Shown piece after piece: positions 9,802 to 19,000 of a DNA stretch of 37,503 nucleotides. The stretch's first letter is position 1; each line of letters starts with the position of its first letter. The notes beneath the pieces were generated by a model, which saw only the letters and a list, made by a program, of their open reading frames with translations, was not told the origin of the DNA and did no database searches. Source of the DNA: Magnetococcales bacterium (GTDB lineage Bacteria; Pseudomonadota; Magnetococcia; Magnetococcales; JADFXB01); contig JADFXB010000026.1 in the NCBI GenBank assembly GCA_015233935.1, positions 1 to 37,503 on the forward strand, given 5' to 3'. A program made the translations under genes and the position numbers.

Positions 9802-10977
9802 ATGACCATGAGCGACTCCCCTGCCAGACGACGTATAGCCATAGTCACCGCCACCCGTGCCGAGTATGGTCTGCTCTATTGGCTGATGCGGGAGATTGAG
9901 GCGGACCCTCTGTTGGAATTGCAGGTGTTGGTGACGGGTGCCCATTTGTCACCAGAATTTGGCCATACGGTGGATTTAATCGTTGAGGCGGGTTTTCCCA
10001 TTGGGGAGCGGGTGGAGATGCTGTTGTCCTCCGACAGCCCGGTGGCCATGGGCAAATCCCTGGGGTTGGCCACCATCGGGTTTAGTGAGGCGTTGCAGCG
10101 GCTGCGGCCCCAGGTGGTTGTGGTGTTGGGGGATCGTTATGAATTGCTGGCGGTGGCGGCTGCGGCCATGGTCCATCGCATTCCCCTGGCCCATATTCAT
10201 GGGGGCGAGAGTTCGGAAGGGGTGGTGGATGAACTGGTGCGTCATGCCATCAGCAAAATGTCCCACCTGCACTTTGTGGCGGCCCATGCTTATGGTCAGA
10301 GGTTGATTCGCATGGGAGAGGATCCGGCCAGGGTGTTCAATGTGGGGGCACCTGGATTGGATCATCTGACCCGCACCCCTTTGTTGGATCGGACCACCTG
10401 GCAGCAGCAGACCGGTTTTGTGTTGCATGAGAAAAATATTTTGGTCACCCTTCATCCTGAGGCAGATGGTGGCATGGAAGGGGTGGAAGCCTTGCTGGCG
10501 GCTTTGGATCGTTTCCCGGAGTGTGGGGTGGTGGTGACGGGCAGCAACGCTGATGCAGGAGGGCGGGCCATCAACCAGCGTCTCAAGGGGTATGCGGCTT
10601 GTCATGGCCCACGGGTGGCCTTTTTCACCAATTTGGGAACGGTGGCCTATTTAAGCCTGTTGTCGTGGGTGGATGTGATGGTGGGTAATTCGTCCAGCGG
10701 CATCATCGAGGCTCCTGCCATGGGAACGCCGGTGGTGAACATGGGCCAGCGTCAGAAGGGGCGGTTGCGTGCTCCGGCGGTGGTGGATTGTCTTTCGGAG
10801 GTGGAATCTTTGGTGGGGGCCATCCATTTGGCCCTGTCCGCCGAATTTCGTCAACAAGCTGCCCGTAGGGAGTCTCCTTACGGCAGAGGAACCAGCAGTC
10901 AGCAGATGGCCACCCTGTTGCGGGAGATCCCTCTGGCAGGACTGCTTAATAAATCTTTTTACGATGGAGTGATCTGA
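9802..10977 (+). CDS. legG: Hydrolysing UDP-sugar 2-epimerase, LegG/NeuC-like
   Basis: A GT-B-fold 2-epimerase of about 391 residues. Visible family blocks are RRIAIVTATRAEYGLL at the N-terminus, LGDRYELLA, AHIHGGESSEGVVDELVRHA, and the nucleotide-binding GNSSSGIIEAPAMGTPVVNMG. The HGGE motif and the SSSGIIE block are typical of hydrolysing epimerases (NeuC/LegG/PseG-neighbourhood enzymes) that release the free 2-epimer sugar for a NeuB-type synthase. I chose the ATG at 9802, 4 bases after the legB stop; ATG 9808 is equally possible. The frame extends upstream inside legB to 9694, but that part is legB overlap. Position between legB and legI supports the legionaminate assignment. Confidence 0.88.
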   Translation: MTMSDSPARRRIAIVTATRAEYGLLYWLMREIEADPLLELQVLVTGAHLSPEFGHTVDLIVEAGFPIGERVEMLLSSDSPVAMGKSLGLATIGFSEALQRLRPQVVVVLGDRYELLAVAAAAMVHRIPLAHIHGGESSEGVVDELVRHAISKMSHLHFVAAHAYGQRLIRMGEDPARVFNVGAPGLDHLTRTPLLDRTTWQQQTGFVLHEKNILVTLHPEADGGMEGVEALLAALDRFPECGVVVTGSNADAGGRAINQRLKGYAACHGPRVAFFTNLGTVAYLSLLSWVDVMVGNSSSGIIEAPAMGTPVVNMGQRQKGRLRAPAVVDCLSEVESLVGAIHLALSAEFRQQAARRESPYGRGTSSQQMATLLREIPLAGLLNKSFYDGVI

Positions 10978-10980
10978 CTC

Positions 10981-12093
10981 ATGGGCCAATCGCGTCTTTC
11001 TGGCAAGACCTTTATTATCGCCGAAGCGGGCGTCAACCATAACGGCTCCCTGGAGCAGGCTTTGCGCTTGGTGGATGCGGCGGTACGGGCCGGTGCGGAT
11101 GCGGTGAAGATCCAAACCTTTCAGGCGGAGCAACTGGCCAGCCCCTCCGCCCCCAAGGCGGCTTATCAAAGTCGGACCACCCCGGCGGAGGAGTCCCAGT
11201 TGGAGATGATTCGTCGTCTGCAATTGAGTGATGAGGCGCAACTGGAGATTCAGTCTTATTGTCGGGAGCAGAAGATTGTTTTTCTCACCACCCCCATGGA
11301 TCCGGACAGTTTGAATTTTGTCACCGACACCTTGGATTTGGAAATGTTTAAGCTGGGATCGGGGGATTTGACCAATGGACCGCTGTTGTTGAAGGCGGGT
11401 CAGGCGGCCAGGAAGATTATTTTATCCACCGGCATGTCCAATTTGGAGGAGGTGGCTCAGGCATTGGGGGTGTTGGCGTTTGGTTTGATGCAGTCTACGG
11501 TGGTTCCTGGCAAGGAAGAGTTTGACAAGGCGTTGCGTTCGGAGGCGGGCAAATGGGCCTTGCGCAATCATGTCACCCTGTTGCACTGCACCACCGCCTA
11601 TCCCACCCCCTTTCATGATGTGAATTTACGGGCCATGGATGCCATGTCGGCAGCGTTTAATTTACCGGTGGGCCTTTCCGACCACACCCCTGGCATATCG
11701 GTAGCGGTAGGAGCGGTAGCGCGGGGAGCCAAGGTGATTGAAAAACATCTCACTCTCGACCATAAACTTCCCGGCCCCGACCATCGCGCCTCATTGGAAC
11801 CGGACGCCTTTCACGAGATGGTCAAGGCCATTCGTGAGGTGGAACAAGCCTTGGGAGAAGGCGGCAAAACCCCCACCCCTTCGGAGCTGGTCAACGTGGA
11901 AGCCGCCCGCAAAAGCCTCTTCGCCGCCCGCCCCATAGCCAAGGGAAAGCACTACCAGGAAGAGGACTTCATAGCCCTACGCCCCGGCACCGGTATTTCT
12001 CCCATGGATATGTGGCAGTTGATTGGGCAGAAGGCGGAGAAGAGTTATCAGGTGGGGGAGATGATTCAGGTAACAGGTTCTCAACGCAAATAA
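10981..12093 (+). CDS. legI: Nonulosonic acid synthase (LegI/NeuB family)
   Basis: A 370-residue synthase that condenses a hexosamine with phosphoenolpyruvate to form a nine-carbon sialic-acid-like sugar. The NeuB barrel shows AEAGVNHNG (about 15-23), DAVKIQTF, LSTGMSN and GLSDHTPGIS, followed by EKHLTLD and GPDHRASL. A C-terminal SAF/antifreeze-like domain follows (SLFAARPIAKG to IGQKAEKSYQVG). It starts 3 bases after the legG stop with a GGAG ribosome site. Coupled to LegB and LegG it most likely makes legionaminic acid or a close relative, used on flagellin, LPS or capsule. LegC aminotransferase, LegH acetyltransferase and LegF CMP-transferase are absent here and must lie elsewhere. Confidence 0.92.
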   Translation: MGQSRLSGKTFIIAEAGVNHNGSLEQALRLVDAAVRAGADAVKIQTFQAEQLASPSAPKAAYQSRTTPAEESQLEMIRRLQLSDEAQLEIQSYCREQKIVFLTTPMDPDSLNFVTDTLDLEMFKLGSGDLTNGPLLLKAGQAARKIILSTGMSNLEEVAQALGVLAFGLMQSTVVPGKEEFDKALRSEAGKWALRNHVTLLHCTTAYPTPFHDVNLRAMDAMSAAFNLPVGLSDHTPGISVAVGAVARGAKVIEKHLTLDHKLPGPDHRASLEPDAFHEMVKAIREVEQALGEGGKTPTPSELVNVEAARKSLFAARPIAKGKHYQEEDFIALRPGTGISPMDMWQLIGQKAEKSYQVGEMIQVTGSQRK

Positions 12094-12101
12094 TCCGCAA
12101 A

Positions 12102-12277
12102 TTACTTTTCCATGGCCAGAAAGGCCATGGAAAAGTCCTTCATGCAAACTTCCTAACTCATGTCCAGCGCAACACCAACATGCTGATTGTGTTTAACGGG
12201 CAGGCAATTTCTTGAATGAAATGTTTCTCGATTGCTCCCCCATGGGCAAAACAATCGTCCCAATTGACAAGATTTCC
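12102..12277 (-). pseudogene. Decayed mtfA-like peptidase fragment
   Basis: The minus strand encodes pieces that align in order with the intact MtfA at 20649-21395. GNLVNWDDCFAHGG corresponds to its GTVVLSWDAV region, FIQEIACPLN to IIHEIAHQLD, and RWT to PWT. After a one-base deletion, MS-stop-EVCMKDFSMAF and LAMEK correspond to MSRASWMRDFSMAF and ITMEK. The zinc histidines are replaced by Gln and Cys, there is an in-frame stop and a frameshift, and the C-terminal third is missing where the fragment ends at a TAA at 12104-12102, 9 bases after legI. At DNA level about 32 of 40 bases match between 12106-12145 and 20821-20860. More remnant may extend upstream towards 12400, but I cannot align it with confidence. 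Confidence 0.7.
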
Positions 12278-12572
12278 CAAAATGGGAACCTACCCAGGTT
12301 TGCAGACATTAATCAATTCACTGGGTATTGACTGCAAAGTGCATGGATGGACTGCCCAGCGAAAGGAAAAATCTACCAAGGTAAACATCCCCCTTCCCCA
12401 CAGGAAGGAGTGAATAAAATGGCTACCAGCCTTCAAGGAATCCATAAATTCAAACTTGAAATTACCAACTGCCATTAAACGGCCTTGCAATAGATTAATA
12501 TATTAACTCTAAATTATCAAGATGATTTTATGAAATACACACATATTACTAGATGACATGTTAAATTTTTTA
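12278..12572. other. Intergenic, no supported gene
   Basis: I see no gene with a ribosome site and coding composition here. Short open frames exist on both strands but none resembles a protein. The left part may be further degraded mtfA-like sequence (minus-strand FRWAVHPCTLQ vaguely resembles the QWMIALQACLP of MtfA). From about 12480 the sequence becomes strongly AT-rich and leads into the promoter at 12573-12600. Confidence 0.5.
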
Positions 12573-12600
12573 TTGATCTTTTCTATTCTTTTGTCATAAT
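12573..12600 (+). promoter_or_regulatory. Putative sigma-70 promoter of the activator gene
   Basis: TTGATC (12573-12578) and CATAAT (12595-12600) are spaced by 16 bases in an AT-rich stretch. Transcription would start about 50 bases before the ATG at 12660, which has a strong AAAGGAGA ribosome site. Confidence 0.55.
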
Positions 12601-12659
12601 TGCTTTGATTGCCGATGATTGAAATGATTCATTTTGGCTATTTAGAAAGGAGATTCTCC

Positions 12660-13640
12660 ATGCCACACAGGCCGCAACCTCAAGATTCTCTCATCACGCA
12701 CGATCCGTCTTCTGGACTGATTGTCACCCCAGGTCTGGAAAAAATGTTGCGCATGGCCCGAAAAATTGCTTCTACCAACCGTCCGTTGCTCATCACTGGA
12801 GAGACCGGAACCAGTAAGGGTGTCCTTGCCCATTGGATTCGCGCCCATTCCTCCCGTTGGGACAAACCCTGTCAGCGCATCAATTGTGGCAACCTCCAAG
12901 GGGAAGTGGGGCACGCCATGTTGTTTGGTACTGTAGAGGGCGGGTTTACCGGTGCCCGCAAGGCGGTGGGGATCTTGTCCCAGTGTAATGGTGGCACTTT
13001 GATTATGGACGATCTTGATGCCCTCACAGTAACTGCCCAGACTGCCATTTTGGATATCCTGGATACTGGTCAGATCCGTCCCATAGGCGGTCCTGAACAA
13101 CGACAAGTGGTAGATGTCCGATTTATTTTCACCTCTAACCGCCAACTAAAAGGTTATGATGCTCCTCCTGATTTTCGCCCAGACCTGTATTATCGCATCC
13201 GTCATGCGGTTCTGCATATTCCTTCGTTACGGGAACGCCGTCAGGACATTCCACTTCTGGCACGGCATATCCTGGACAAACTGAAACTGGAGCACGATCC
13301 CAATGGTGATGAACCCTGGTCGTTGGAACAGGAAGCCATGGAATACCTGAGGGAACAACCTTGGCAGGGCAACTACCGGGATCTGCAATTCTATTTGGAG
13401 CATGTGGCCAACTTTCATGACAACCAGTGTACCCTCATCACCCTGAAACACCTGTTTGACGCCGAAAATCTCCTGTCCGGCAATCAACAACGCCCTGGCA
13501 CCACACCCAAAGACGATGAGCTTTTCGCCACACTGAACCGACTCAACTGGAATATTTCCCTAACGGCCAAACGTACAGGAATGTGCCGGGGAACCATTTA
13601 CAACCGCATCAACCGCAACGGCTGGACCCGCCCCCGTTAA
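12660..13640 (+). CDS. Stand-alone sigma-54-dependent transcriptional activator
   Basis: About 326 residues: an AAA+ domain (about 20-250) and a C-terminal Fis-type helix-turn-helix (about 290-323, ISLTAKRTGMCRGTIYNRI), with no N-terminal receiver, GAF or PAS domain, so organised like PspF. Seen: Walker A GETGTSKG (47-54), the sigma-54 contact loop GGFTGA (94-99; canonical GAFTGA), Walker B TLIMDDLD (Asp117-Asp118), sensor FTSNR, and the arginine-finger region FRPDLYYRIRHAVLHIPSLRER. Odd points: Walker A has Ser where Gly usually precedes Lys, and Walker B has Asp instead of catalytic Glu. The start was chosen at 12660 for its AAAGGAGA site; the frame extends to 12609. It probably activates the vWA-tubulin operon directly downstream. 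Confidence 0.9.
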   Translation: MPHRPQPQDSLITHDPSSGLIVTPGLEKMLRMARKIASTNRPLLITGETGTSKGVLAHWIRAHSSRWDKPCQRINCGNLQGEVGHAMLFGTVEGGFTGARKAVGILSQCNGGTLIMDDLDALTVTAQTAILDILDTGQIRPIGGPEQRQVVDVRFIFTSNRQLKGYDAPPDFRPDLYYRIRHAVLHIPSLRERRQDIPLLARHILDKLKLEHDPNGDEPWSLEQEAMEYLREQPWQGNYRDLQFYLEHVANFHDNQCTLITLKHLFDAENLLSGNQQRPGTTPKDDELFATLNRLNWNISLTAKRTGMCRGTIYNRINRNGWTRPR

Positions 13641-13647
13641 TTCTCTG

Positions 13648-13689
13648 GGACTGTTTATGTTGAACACTCTTATTCAACATAAACAGTCC
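13648..13689. promoter_or_regulatory. Perfect 17-bp inverted repeat, candidate activator-binding site (UAS)
   Basis: GGACTGTTTATGTTGAA (13648-13664) is followed by an 8-base spacer and its exact reverse complement (13673-13689). The centre lies about 86 bases upstream of the predicted sigma-54 start site, the distance expected for an enhancer-type site bound by a Fis-HTH activator. It begins 8 bases after the activator stop, so the transcript could also form a strong hairpin; no T-run follows, which argues against a classical intrinsic terminator. Confidence 0.6.
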
Positions 13690-13728
13690 ACCTCCAGACT
13701 ATCACAATATATTCCAACATGTTACCTT

Positions 13729-13744
13729 CGGAATGAAGATTGCA
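13729..13744 (+). promoter_or_regulatory. Candidate sigma-54 promoter of the vWA-tubulin operon
   Basis: CGGAAT-GAAGA-TTGCA: the GG at 13730-13731 and the GC at 13742-13743 are separated by exactly 10 bases, and the -12 element TTGCA is perfect. The -24 element is weaker (CGGAAT against TGGCAC). Predicted start is about 13755, giving a leader of about 60 bases before the ATG at 13818. A dedicated sigma-54 activator gene and an inverted repeat directly upstream strengthen the call. Confidence 0.55.
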
Positions 13745-13817
13745 TTATCTGACTTGTCCCCATGGTACGGCGGGTTCAAGAGGTCAGCCTCTTATTATTG
13801 GTCAGAGGAGGTCAGCA

Positions 13818-15977
13818 ATGAAAATCGGATATAAGGGGTGGGCATTAATCGCCATGGTGGTAGGACTCTGGGGTTTTCCCCCTCTACTGGCAGCACCTGT
13901 TGAAGGCGGCGGTGCAGTCGCCAACACCAACAAGAGCGTCTACCTCTATCTGGACAGAACTGGTTCCCTGGTACCGCATGTAGCAAACCAACCAGATAGT
14001 CCCAACAGAAAGATTGCAGAAATCCTCCGCTATCTGTTTATGCAGGAGAAGGCTGACGTCAAGATCTTTGGGTCTAATGACCAAATTTATTTTCGCACTT
14101 TTTCCAACAAAGTTGATGTTTCTAACCCGGTGCCCCACAAAGATGCCATAACGTGGAATCAACGTATAGATTACTATGCTAATTTAATTACCAATAACAA
14201 TGACACAGGCTTAACTACAAACGGTTCTTCTTTTAATTTTAACGACAATTTTACTGATTTTAAAGATGTACTAGAGGACATCGAAAACAATGTCAAGAGC
14301 GGTACAAGCAGCATGCAACTGTTCATCATTGCTTCAGACTTTGTCCATGACCCTAAGGATAAGGCATGTAAGAATCCTGAACAAAAATTGGATAACCAAT
14401 CACCTAAGACAGATAAATCATCTCCAACCACTAATTCTAAAAACAAAACAAGAGAGTTGAAAAATTTATCAAAAAATGGTGAGTTACTATACCGATCGTC
14501 TGGAACAAATTATGCCCGAGACGACATCATTGGTCCGGCCAACCAGTTTCTGAACAACCTTTCCCCCTATTTTGCTATCAAAGACAGTAACCAAGATCGC
14601 AACCGCTTTTTATTGTTGATAGACGTTAATCCTCGCAACTTGACAAAGGAACCAGATAAGGTAGATTGTTTGAATACATTCCGCACAGAAAGTGATGGGT
14701 TACGTAGCAAGTTAAATGAACTTAGCATTAGAATGGTTAGCTATGAAAACTATAAAAACAATCTCAGTGGATTCACTTCTTTACTGTCCCAACTGCTCAC
14801 TAATCCACTGAACATTCATGACACCCCAGAATGGATTGCTACCCCAGACAAAGGGATAACAGGCATTAAAGCGGTGGTAACCAATCCCAACAACTTCGAT
14901 GTCAGAATCACCGAAGTTTTGGTCAATACTACAGGACAAGACACTGGGATCAAAACGTATCGACTGGACTCTCAAGTAACAGTTCCTGCATTACATCAGG
15001 CATTCCCATTTTCCTTCGCCCCTAGCAACTCTGCCGATAACCTTAATGGATTGATCGGCGGCAAACTGGATAGGATCTGGATGGGATTGGAACAGTTGCC
15101 TTCCCCGATGAAGCCTCGCTGGCAGGAAGTTCCTATCAGCCGCAACCAACCTGCCTTCGGCAAGGCAGAGCTATTCATGGGAATCATTCCTGGAACCGAG
15201 TCATCCCAGATTCTTTTCATTAAGGTTGATTTGCGAGACGAGTCTGTCCATACCGGTAAACCAGTGATTGGTACCCTCAAACTAAAACGCCGTGGTGATG
15301 AAGCCATTCTGGAAACCTGGGAAAGGGTGGAGTTACCACAGGTCGGGAATCAGGCAAGCCGTACCTTTGCAGGAAGAGTCACTAATTCCGCTGCGCTAAA
15401 CGGTAATTACAGCAACTTAGAGCTTGTTTTTATTATTGGCAACAAGAAGGTCGTTAGCCAACTGGAAAACCGCACCCAGGCATGGACTGAAAAGTTTAAG
15501 ATCATCGGTAGAGTAGCCATAGTTGTCCTGTTGCTGGGGGGAATTGCCCTGTTCCTCCCAATATTGGGGAGGCTGATCAAGGGGGGCTATGTTGAGCCGG
15601 TCAATCTACCAGCACTTCTGGCGTTGGTACCTTCTGGATATACCATTGTCATCCAATTTCTAATCGAGAATAAAGGTGCAAATCAGTCACTATTCATGAA
15701 CACCATGGAGTTAGTCTGGTTCCTCACCTTCATACTGTGCATCAATCTGTTACTGAAATACATCCTTAACCGAAATATGAAAAATCTGATCTTCTCAAAC
15801 CAGTACATCACCTACCATGGAACTATGCTCAAAACCCTGACCATCAGCATCGGTATCGCTCTTATTATTGGCGGTAGTTTGGCCGTCTGGTTGTGGGGTT
15901 ACTTTGGATTATCTGACGTAAACAACGAGATCATCCTCAAAATGGTCGAAAAATACGGTGCAAGTGCTAGTCATTAA
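13818..15977 (+). CDS. Secreted, membrane-anchored vWA-like protein with four C-terminal membrane segments
   Basis: About 719 residues. A signal peptide (residues 1-26, ending LLAA) leads into a vWA-like fold: the strand SVYLYLD followed by a MIDAS-type DRTGS (Asp46, Thr48, Ser50), later LFIIASDFVHD and FLLLIDVNPRN strands. The rest of the large domain to about 555 contains beta-rich sequence (VTNPNNFDVRITEVLVN, TFAGRVTNS). Four hydrophobic segments follow at about 562-588, 594-618, 627-650 and 669-697. Predicted topology: a large periplasmic sensor or adhesive domain tethered by a helical bundle. The start at 13818 has GAGGAGG; an upstream extension to 13740 is unlikely. The stretch around 14150-14800 is clearly AT-richer than the flanking genes. 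It ends 23 bases before the tubulin-like gene and probably shares its transcript. Function is unknown. Confidence 0.85.
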   Translation: MKIGYKGWALIAMVVGLWGFPPLLAAPVEGGGAVANTNKSVYLYLDRTGSLVPHVANQPDSPNRKIAEILRYLFMQEKADVKIFGSNDQIYFRTFSNKVDVSNPVPHKDAITWNQRIDYYANLITNNNDTGLTTNGSSFNFNDNFTDFKDVLEDIENNVKSGTSSMQLFIIASDFVHDPKDKACKNPEQKLDNQSPKTDKSSPTTNSKNKTRELKNLSKNGELLYRSSGTNYARDDIIGPANQFLNNLSPYFAIKDSNQDRNRFLLLIDVNPRNLTKEPDKVDCLNTFRTESDGLRSKLNELSIRMVSYENYKNNLSGFTSLLSQLLTNPLNIHDTPEWIATPDKGITGIKAVVTNPNNFDVRITEVLVNTTGQDTGIKTYRLDSQVTVPALHQAFPFSFAPSNSADNLNGLIGGKLDRIWMGLEQLPSPMKPRWQEVPISRNQPAFGKAELFMGIIPGTESSQILFIKVDLRDESVHTGKPVIGTLKLKRRGDEAILETWERVELPQVGNQASRTFAGRVTNSAALNGNYSNLELVFIIGNKKVVSQLENRTQAWTEKFKIIGRVAIVVLLLGGIALFLPILGRLIKGGYVEPVNLPALLALVPSGYTIVIQFLIENKGANQSLFMNTMELVWFLTFILCINLLLKYILNRNMKNLIFSNQYITYHGTMLKTLTISIGIALIIGGSLAVWLWGYFGLSDVNNEIILKMVEKYGASASH

Positions 15978-16000
15978 GCTTCCCACGGAGGGAATACGCC

Positions 16001-19000
16001 ATGTTCAAAAAATATTTACCAGCCATGGTTATTGGCTGTGGGGGCACCGGCATTCGTACCCTGCGATTTCTCCAGGCCTTAGGGGGAGATGATTATGACA
16101 AGCCGCTTGGCGATATGATTAAGCAGGAGCGAATTGTCATGCTGGGCATGGATACGGACCCCAAGTCCAATGACGACGAGGAAGTAGACCAACACTTGGT
16201 ATATCGGGCATCAATTCTGAAGAAGAATCAGGAGCGTTGCCCCACCCGGTTGCCCATCCTTAAAAACTTTATCCGTATCCAACGGGAGGAAATAAATAAT
16301 GCCATGAGTGGGGTGTTCAACGATGTGCGCAAGATTGCGGAAAGCGGCATCCCCTGGCACCAGTGGCAAGACAACCATTTACATCATCATAGCGTAGCTG
16401 AGTGGTTTCCCATGCAAAACCCCGAAAAAGGTGTGGAAATCACCATGGGAGCATCCAAAAATGCTGGTGCCGCCCAGTGGAGACCTTTGGGGAGAGTAGG
16501 ACTGTTCAACCAATTTAATGAAATCAAGTCAAGCTTGATCGAAGCCCAGGAAAAGGTGGCCAAAGCCGCCGGAAGCGGTGCTGAATTCAATGCCTACATC
16601 GTCTGTTCTCTGGCCGGAGGCACCGGCAGCTCCATGTTCTGGGACATCAGCATTCTGCTGAACATGATCAACCCTCGCATCCGAACCACGGGCATATTCC
16701 TGCTGGATTCTCCCTTCCTAGGAGTGGATAAAGGCGGACGGATCAGTACCAACGTCTACGCCTTCCTGAAGGAAATCGCCATCCTCAAAAACATGGTGCA
16801 TAAACAACGACTCGTTGTCCACTACCCGGACGGTTCTGAGGCAGTGCTAATGCCAGGCGGTGAACCGGTACTGGATATGGTTTACCTGTACAATTCATTT
16901 CCCCCTGGTGATGGGGTCAAGGACTTCAACAAATCCCTCATTACAGTGACATCCCTTCGTCTGGCCCAAAACCTCTCTGCCCAGTTGCGTCGTGATGTCC
17001 ATAAAAATCTGGACGTAAGCAAGAACAATATAGGCGGCGACACCAACGCCCAACCCAAACAAAGGGAATCCCGCTTCGCCTTTTCCACCTCCTTTGCCAT
17101 TCCATTTCCAGAGATCTCCTTTGAACATGCCGTACCCTATCTTCAAACCCTGTGGTTGAAATACCGGATCGAACGTCATCAACGAAATGAGGAATTAGGG
17201 GTTAAAGCTCTCTTGGCCATGTTGGAAGCTTCCGAAATAAGCGATTACTCGCGTCTGTTCGAGGAGAAAATAACTCAAATATTGCACACAGTGACATCCA
17301 GTAAAATCGTTTTTTTCTCCGAGCAACTGGAGGAGATCAATAAGGGCATCGAAAATTTAGATCAGCTTGCCGGTAGCGAAATCCAAGATAAACGACTGAA
17401 TGATATATTTCTACAGCACCTCCCCACAACCCTGGTTAAGCAATGGTTTGAGAAAGGTCTGCAGGAAGACAAACCAGTAGATGCCATCCTTGATATAGGC
17501 ACCTCAACCGTAGGAAACCTGTGCGAACCACATTTGACGGCATTTACAGAAGGGTTGCGTAAGGTACTGGGTTGCATTCACAATAGACAACACCTTTCCA
17601 AAGAATTGCTTGGCCTTTTATCAGCATGGGAAAAGCATCTCGACCAGATAAAACCAACCGATCATAGCGCGTTGGGTCTTCGAGTTCCCACTCCACCTTC
17701 CTTTCATCACATAAAAAACCATCTGCCAAACCCATTGCAAGGAAACCGCGCCGCCGAAGAGAACGATTTGTTGATACGCGGGCTAAGACCTTCCCCAATG
17801 AACAAAAAGCAGGCATTGCTGCGCATTTTCAATCATGTTAAGGAAATACTGGAAAATACCAGAGCACAAGAATTCAACTCAGCCATCCACCAACAAGTTC
17901 GAAGATTCTTTTTCAACCGTAAGGAGGAATACCAAAGCGAACTGGTTGCCATTCTCAAGGCTAATACACAACTACAACTAACCATGGAATACGACCGTCG
18001 TTTGGTCACCCAATTCGAAAGTTCGCTGCAACATTTACGCTCTGACTGGAACGAGGCCGATCCTTTCCAAGAGCTGGAAGTACTGGCTAGCGAACCAAAT
18101 CTATTTTCTGAAAACCATCCCTTTTATAAGAGCCTACAGTTGTTTCACAGGGATCTTGGCACCAAGCTAAAACGCTTCCTTGAGACTATTCTAAAAGATC
18201 CCCATGAAAATCAGGAATCGATCCAGGGAGCTAAGGAAGAAAAACCATTGCATGATATGATTAAAGATCTACTTTATCCCAAAGCAAAGGAAGAGACCTC
18301 TACCCCGAACGACGCTCTTGGATACCCTCCCAGGGAAACAGGCGATACTGGAAAAGCCACTGAAATGGCACAAGGAAAACGAATCATCCAGTCCTTGGAC
18401 TACTATCTCCCCGACCACTACCATTTGAAGGATACCAAAACGCGTGATTGGGAACCCAGCTACGTTCAGCTTGGCTTTGATCTGATCAAGGATTTCATGG
18501 GGTTTCTGGCCGGGCAGGTGTACGCTGTTCGCTACCTGGATTCTGGAAAGAACAATGGTTTTCAAGAGCTGATCTCTCGCGCCAAGACCAAAGTGTTCCG
18601 GGAAGCCGTGCTTGAACAAAGCATTCAAACCAAGTATTTGGTTGTAATCCCGCCCCGCCTGAGACAGGCTAGCGAAGACGAACGCAGATTGCGAGAACGT
18701 ATTCAGACAGCTGCCATCAAAGAGCTGAACTGCCAGGTGATCGTCGCTGATGAGCCAACCTATGGAGGATTGGTTTATTTCGAGGATCTGTTCCATCCCT
18801 TCGATGAGATTGAAAAAGCCGCCGATTACTACCATCATTACCACGTTAAATCCCGGGAGGAGCGTCCATTCTTCCATTTCGATCGCCGCGTGGCCGAATA
18901 TCCCGATGTGATCCAGGTGTTAATGTCCGACCAGCCCATTCATTGTGGCAATCCTGGCTGTACCAGAGATCTGCGCACTGCCCGCAGAGATCTACTGGTA

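Noticed and set aside
12104-12136. A near-perfect 14-bp hairpin after legI that looks like a terminator.
   Set aside because: The arms arise from two CCATGG-containing codon runs (SMA and AME) in the mtfA-like remnant; the intact mtfA has the same symmetry at 20821-20850. No T-run follows. It may still fold in RNA.
12216-12413. Small plus-strand open frame of 65 codons between legI and the activator.
   Set aside because: No ribosome site, unlikely composition, and it lies antisense to the mtfA remnant.
13648-13663. TGGGAC-N5-ATGTT inside the inverted repeat as a second sigma-54 promoter.
   Set aside because: The -12 part lacks GC, and the element at 13729-13744 has correct GG-N10-GC spacing and a perfect TTGCA.
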